Assembly (NCBI GenBank): GCA_016794345.1
Contig: JAEUKE010000142.1
Coordinates: forward strand, 1-64,000
Reading direction: 5' to 3'
DNA from: Myxococcales bacterium
Lineage (GTDB): Bacteria > Myxococcota_A > Polyangia > Polyangiales > Polyangiaceae
Length of the DNA: 64,000 nt
Under the pieces are notes generated by a model, which saw only the letters and a list, made by a program, of their open reading frames with translations, was not told the DNA's origin and ran no database searches. This document shows positions 60,566 through 64,000 of the stretch, piece by piece (the stretch's first letter is position 1; each line of letters begins with the position of its first letter). A program made the position numbers and the translations under genes.

Positions 60566-61203
60566 GCCCGGCGTTCCAGGGCTTCACGTTGATGGGCGCG
60601 CTCGCGGATACGCGGGTGGGCCTCTCGTCGGTCCCGCTGGTCGAAGGCTGCGCGGTCGTGAGCGACCTGCCGTTCGTCCGGCGCTCGTCCCGCCGATTCG
60701 GCTTCTTCGTGCCCTATCCGCTCCGCGTCTTCTCCAGCTCGGAGCGCGAGGCTGCCGTCACCTGGCTCTCGGCTTTGCCGGAAGAAGCCGCTGTCACGCA
60801 CCGGCTCCTGACGGACCCCGGGGTGGTCGTCGTGTCGGTGGAGAAGCCGCTGCGCGTCCAGGACTTCGAAGAGGTCGCGCGAACGGTCGACGCAGTCGTC
60901 GACTCGCAAGGGCAGCTCACCGGGCTCGAGGTGCACACCCGCCGCTTCCCCGGCTGGCAGAACGTGGCCGGGCTGCTCGGCCACATCCGGTTCGTGCTCG
61001 CACACAGGGCCAAGATCAGGCGCCTCGCGATCGCCACGGACAGCAAGATCGCCACGCTCGCACCCTGGCTCGAGAGGGTCGCCCGCGGCCCCCGTGTCCG
61101 AGGGTTCTCCTACGGCGCCCTGGAGACGGCCATTCGCTGGGCCTCCGAGCGTCCCGAGGCGACCAGGATCGTCGCGCGGCCGTGGGTCGAGACGCGTCCG
61201 TGA
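60562..61203 (+). CDS. SpoIIAA-like protein, C-terminal piece plus second domain
   Basis: 213 residues. The first 70 complete the SpoIIAA-like domain begun upstream (PAFQGFTLMGALADTRVG, then CAVVSDLPFVRRSSRRFGFF and PYPLRVFSSSEREAAVTWLS). The rest is a second, similar domain (VVSVEKPLRVQDFEEVARTV, then LEVHTRRFPGWQNVAGLLGH). Intact homologues have a single STAS-like domain or two in tandem. The ATG overlaps the upstream TGA (ATGA). Role unknown; such proteins are usually soluble regulators. Confidence 0.65.
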   Translation: MSPAFQGFTLMGALADTRVGLSSVPLVEGCAVVSDLPFVRRSSRRFGFFVPYPLRVFSSSEREAAVTWLSALPEEAAVTHRLLTDPGVVVVSVEKPLRVQDFEEVARTVDAVVDSQGQLTGLEVHTRRFPGWQNVAGLLGHIRFVLAHRAKIRRLAIATDSKIATLAPWLERVARGPRVRGFSYGALETAIRWASERPEATRIVARPWVETRP

Positions 61204-61532
61204 CGCCTGGTACGACCCTCGCTTCGTCCCGTGGAACGGAGCTTCACGCAGAGGAAAACGTTGGCTCCAGGGGACTCGTCAGGGTCGAAAGCGAGGACGG
61301 CATGGTGCTCGACTTGAGCGATGAAGAAGCGCGCTTGCTCCAGCTCCACCTGGAGCGCCACATCAAACGCGTAGACGACGAGCTCATCCGCACGGATAGT
61401 CGTCAGATGCAGCGGGACCTGGCGCACGACGAGAGCCGTCTCGTGAGCATTCTCGAGAAGCTCGATGCGCGCCTGGACGCGTCGACGTCGTCACCGGATG
61501 CGGACGAGCACGCAGTCTCCCGACCGTCCTAG
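61200..61532 (+). CDS. Small charged helical protein
   Basis: 110 residues from GTG 61200, whose GTGA overlaps the SpoIIAA-like stop. The second half is a charged helix (LSDEEARLLQLHLERHIKRV, then DDELIRTDSRQMQRDLAHDE), similar to small helical regulators. The 3' end overlaps the convergent membrane-protein gene by 42 bases. No family. Confidence 0.5.
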   Translation: MTPGTTLASSRGTELHAEENVGSRGLVRVESEDGMVLDLSDEEARLLQLHLERHIKRVDDELIRTDSRQMQRDLAHDESRLVSILEKLDARLDASTSSPDADEHAVSRPS

Positions 61533-62951
61533 CTCCTCGACTGGCTGGAGCTTCGCGAGCAGCGGCTCGGGGGCCCGGCACAGCCACACGACGTCCGCCT
61601 CTGCGCGCAGCCGCGTGGTGTCCACCGAGTCGAGCTCGCCGGTCTTGAACCGGTGCGCCGCGTAGCGCGGCGTCGTGTGCGCGAGGGGCTGCACGCCACG
61701 AATGGCGTAGAGCGTCGGCACCACCGCTTGCCGGTCGATCGCGGCGAGGGCGGGCGCGTGCAGCAGCGCGAGCTGACGCAGCCTGGTGGACCGCGGAGCC
61801 CTCGGATCCAGGAAGGTCACGTTGGCCACCACGTCTCGGTCGGCGATGTGTCGCAAGAGCGCCCGCTGCTCGCCGAGCTCACGGCCGAGCTCGAGCCAGC
61901 TCCGCGTCACGAGCAGCTGCCTCCCGAGCAACGCGGCAAATGCCAGTGCGACGACCGGGGCCGCACGCAGGACCGGCAGCTCCTTCGCGCGCGGGGAGAA
62001 GAGCGCGAAGACCCAGGCCCCGAGCGCGTACCGACCGTTCGCCTCGTAGCTGCCCGCAAAGTCCGAAGGGGCGACGAACACCGCCACAGCGCAGAGCGCT
62101 GCCGCGATCGACAGCGGCCGGTCGAGCTTCACCGGGCGCGCGAGGACGACCCACACCGCCGCGGCGATCATGAGGGCCGCGAGGATGGGCAGGTCGGCGC
62201 GCGGCTCGTAGCTCGGCAGGATGCTGGTCGCGAGCATGCGCACAGACGTTCCGGGCGAGGCCCAGGATTTGTCGTTGGAGCGGTCGGCGTAGACCAGGAG
62301 CCAGAGGAGGAAGTAGCCCCCTCCCGGCGCTGCGGCCGCGAGATCGCGGAGCGCTACGCGCGGACCTGCTCCCTCGAGCAGACGGGCGAGCGCGAAGCTC
62401 GCGGCGACGATGCCGAAGGTCACGATCGCGGCGGCGTGGGAGATCGCGACGAGGAGCCCGAGCCCTGCGGCGACGCCGAGCCAGGCGGTTCGCCTGGTCT
62501 GGTGGGCGCGGAGCAAGGCGGCCGTCGCGAGGAGCGCGAGGCCGACACCGAAGGTGAAGCTCGCGTAGCCGAGGAGGAACGGCTCGCACATGACGAAGAA
62601 ACACGCCGCGGTCGCGCGCCATGAGAGCCTCCCCAGCGCCGCCTTGCCCAGGGCGTGACAGCCGGCCGAAAACACGAGCACGGTGAGCGCGAGGAACACG
62701 CGGCCCGCGAGCTCCGCGGACGCGACCTTGGTGAGCGGAACCGCGACCAGATCGAAGGCCAGGTTGGGGTAGGGCCCCCACGCCGAAGCGTACGCCGCGC
62801 GATACGCTTCGCTGTCTCCGAGGTGCGCGAGGACGTGGGCCCGCGCGATGTGGTTCACGTAGTCGGAGAGCGGCGGCACACCGACGACGAGAGTGGGGAG
62901 GAGGAGCAGCGCGACGGTGAAGGCGGCGGCGACGATCCGCGCGCGCGTCAC
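61491..62951 (-). CDS. Polytopic membrane protein, GT-C-like
   Basis: A 486-residue protein with about 11 membrane segments. An early loop after TM1 reads VPPLSDYVNHIARAHVL, which resembles the acidic first periplasmic loop of GT-C glycosyltransferases, and the C-terminus is a soluble periplasmic domain of about 120 residues. The fold call is tentative; no catalytic motif is certain. Its ATG overlaps the stop of the GNAT-like gene (ATGA). Confidence 0.55.
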   Translation of the reverse strand: MTRARIVAAAFTVALLLLPTLVVGVPPLSDYVNHIARAHVLAHLGDSEAYRAAYASAWGPYPNLAFDLVAVPLTKVASAELAGRVFLALTVLVFSAGCHALGKAALGRLSWRATAACFFVMCEPFLLGYASFTFGVGLALLATAALLRAHQTRRTAWLGVAAGLGLLVAISHAAAIVTFGIVAASFALARLLEGAGPRVALRDLAAAAPGGGYFLLWLLVYADRSNDKSWASPGTSVRMLATSILPSYEPRADLPILAALMIAAAVWVVLARPVKLDRPLSIAAALCAVAVFVAPSDFAGSYEANGRYALGAWVFALFSPRAKELPVLRAAPVVALAFAALLGRQLLVTRSWLELGRELGEQRALLRHIADRDVVANVTFLDPRAPRSTRLRQLALLHAPALAAIDRQAVVPTLYAIRGVQPLAHTTPRYAAHRFKTGELDSVDTTRLRAEADVVWLCRAPEPLLAKLQPVEELGRSGDCVLVRIR

Positions 62952-64000
62952 GGCACCTCTCCGCCTTCGGAGTCACCGAACGAGTGGTGCCAGGTCTCGA
63001 GGCGCCGCAGGTGCTCGGGGTGCTCGTATTTGTTGCCGTTCAGGAAGAAAAGCGGCTTGTCGGGCAGGCGCTGGACGAAGAAGAACCGGGAGAGCGCGCC
63101 GATCAGCGGCGGAGACGTGGCCATGGTCTCCACGATCGGCACGCGGCGCGCACGATAGTGGCGGAGCGCCTCGGCGATGAGCCCGTGGAAGGCGGCGTCG
63201 TCCTCGGGCGCCGCCATCAGATCGAGGATCCGACCAGGCTCGTCGTCGGCTTCCGGCTCGCGGAGCACCGCGAAGCCGCGGATCTTGCGCGGACCGTCGG
63301 GCACCACGATGACGCGAGCGCGGAGGTGCGGCCAGCTGAGGTACCGCCAGTCGACGTAGGCGCGGTCCTTCACCGGCGCCGTCCCGAGCCGCGGGCCGAC
63401 CTCCTCCGCGAAGGCGTCGAAGCGCTCGTCGGCGTGGAAGACGACCTCGGTCCTCGCGCCGCTGCGGACCGAGCGCAGCGCGAGATCACCGAGCCCGATC
63501 GCGAGCCGACCGCCGGCGCAGGCGATGGCCTTCGCGGGCGCGGGCAAGACGCGGAGCTTGTCGCGGATCAGCCGGTCGGCGTCGAGCGGGCGCACCCAAC
63601 GTCGGACCCAGAGCTGATCGTATTTCCGAGCTTGCTGCAGCTTGATGTTGATGTCGTTCGTCCATAAAAGACCGCAGAAGCTCCGGCAGGTGTCCTCCAC
63701 CGTCTTGTAGAGCTTCATGGTCACGAAGAAGCCGGCGCCGGACGCTTGCAGGTCGGGGTGCGCGAAGAGGTCGTGCGCAAACGCGGCCAGGTGGCGCCGG
63801 CCCTCGACGAAGAACCACGTCGGCATCCGACCCATGTGACAGAGCAGCCGGTCGCCGTCGGTCGCGACGAAGTAGGTGGGCGCGCCGTCCGAGGTCGGGT
63901 TGCCGAAGGCGATGTGCCAGATCACCTCCGTGCGGCGCTCCGCCAGGATCCGATCGAAGCCGGGACGCCGCGCGGTCAGGTCGATGAACCCGCGCCGGTC
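62948..64000 (-). CDS. GNAT-like acyltransferase, 5' end beyond the window
   Basis: At least 350 residues; the frame stays open to the window edge, so the true start is not visible. VKDRAYVDWRYLSWPHLRAR is the nWRY-type core of GNAT/FemAB-like acyltransferases, followed by KIRGFAVLREPEADDEPGRI and a terminal domain (GALSRFFFVQRLPDKPLFFL). An early block (HMGRMPTWFFVEGRRHLAAF) fits the substrate-binding half. It is coupled to the GT-C-like gene, so surface-polysaccharide decoration is a plausible inference. Confidence 0.6.
   Translation of the reverse strand, partial: DRRGFIDLTARRPGFDRILAERRTEVIWHIAFGNPTSDGAPTYFVATDGDRLLCHMGRMPTWFFVEGRRHLAAFAHDLFAHPDLQASGAGFFVTMKLYKTVEDTCRSFCGLLWTNDINIKLQQARKYDQLWVRRWVRPLDADRLIRDKLRVLPAPAKAIACAGGRLAIGLGDLALRSVRSGARTEVVFHADERFDAFAEEVGPRLGTAPVKDRAYVDWRYLSWPHLRARVIVVPDGPRKIRGFAVLREPEADDEPGRILDLMAAPEDDAAFHGLIAEALRHYRARRVPIVETMATSPPLIGALSRFFFVQRLPDKPLFFLNGNKYEHPEHLRRLETWHHSFGDSEGGEVP

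Overview
The window is chromosomal DNA of a high-GC, gene-dense, free-living bacterium, most likely a myxobacterium of the Polyangiales. The evidence is a MYXO-CTERM-like sorting tail on a secreted FG-GAP protein, many small lipoproteins with Gly/Ser/Thr linkers after the lipobox, Hanks-type kinases with extra C-terminal domains, PEGA/TPR proteins and a DUF2169 protein. I see no rRNA, tRNA, CRISPR array, transposase or prophage. Apart from a decayed stretch at about 6172-6622, no gene-free interval exceeds 300 bases.

Layout. 55-5146 (- strand): cell-surface and lipoprotein genes, including four tiny lipoproteins that look like paralogues. 5355-9066 (+): a lipoprotein, a CheY-like receiver, a decaying patch (a low-molecular-weight phosphatase remnant and a frameshifted lipoprotein) and a TPR protein. 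9099-10520 (-): NhaA. 10704-16308 (+): a membrane protein, a histidine kinase and a sigma54 activator. These are followed by a near-consensus sigma54 promoter with an upstream palindrome, which precede a receiver protein and a Ca/Na antiporter; a DUF378 protein comes next. 16321-22351: DUF4261 protein, epoxide-hydrolase-like enzyme, Hsp33 and a kinase. 22407-29735 (+): YhaO/YhaN-type nuclease pair, cytochrome c, GH84 glycosidase and small proteins. 29760-37877: lipoprotein and PEGA protein, a degenerate EAL protein, a kinase, SpeD, and a DUF2169-pentapeptide-repeat protein. 37956-45381: a secreted DUF2330-like protein, a lipase, fused trehalose synthase/phosphatase, a dipeptidase and a PhnD-like protein. 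45445-50784 (+): SWI2/SNF2 helicase and GMC oxidoreductase.

50794-60285 (-) is the most unusual part. It is a close-packed run: cysM, an OsmC protein, a fusion of an HMGL/isopropylmalate-synthase-type condensing enzyme with the [2Fe-2S] subunit of a molybdenum hydroxylase, alpha and beta subunits of the 4-hydroxybenzoyl-CoA reductase type, a membrane protein, a LamG lipoprotein and a radical SAM protein. The beta subunit keeps the four cysteines of the extra [4Fe-4S] cluster with the spacing I recall for HcrB. A condensing enzyme tethered to the electron-transfer subunit of such a reductase is the best candidate here for an undescribed system. The window ends with a SpoIIAA-like gene split in two at an ATGA junction, a small protein, a polytopic membrane protein and a GNAT-like protein cut by the window edge.

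Two DNA-level patterns recur. Many operon-leading genes have a TANNNT hexamer only 6-9 bases before the start codon and no Shine-Dalgarno sequence, suggesting leaderless transcripts. Several convergent gene pairs share a hairpin whose two arms contain the two stop codons.
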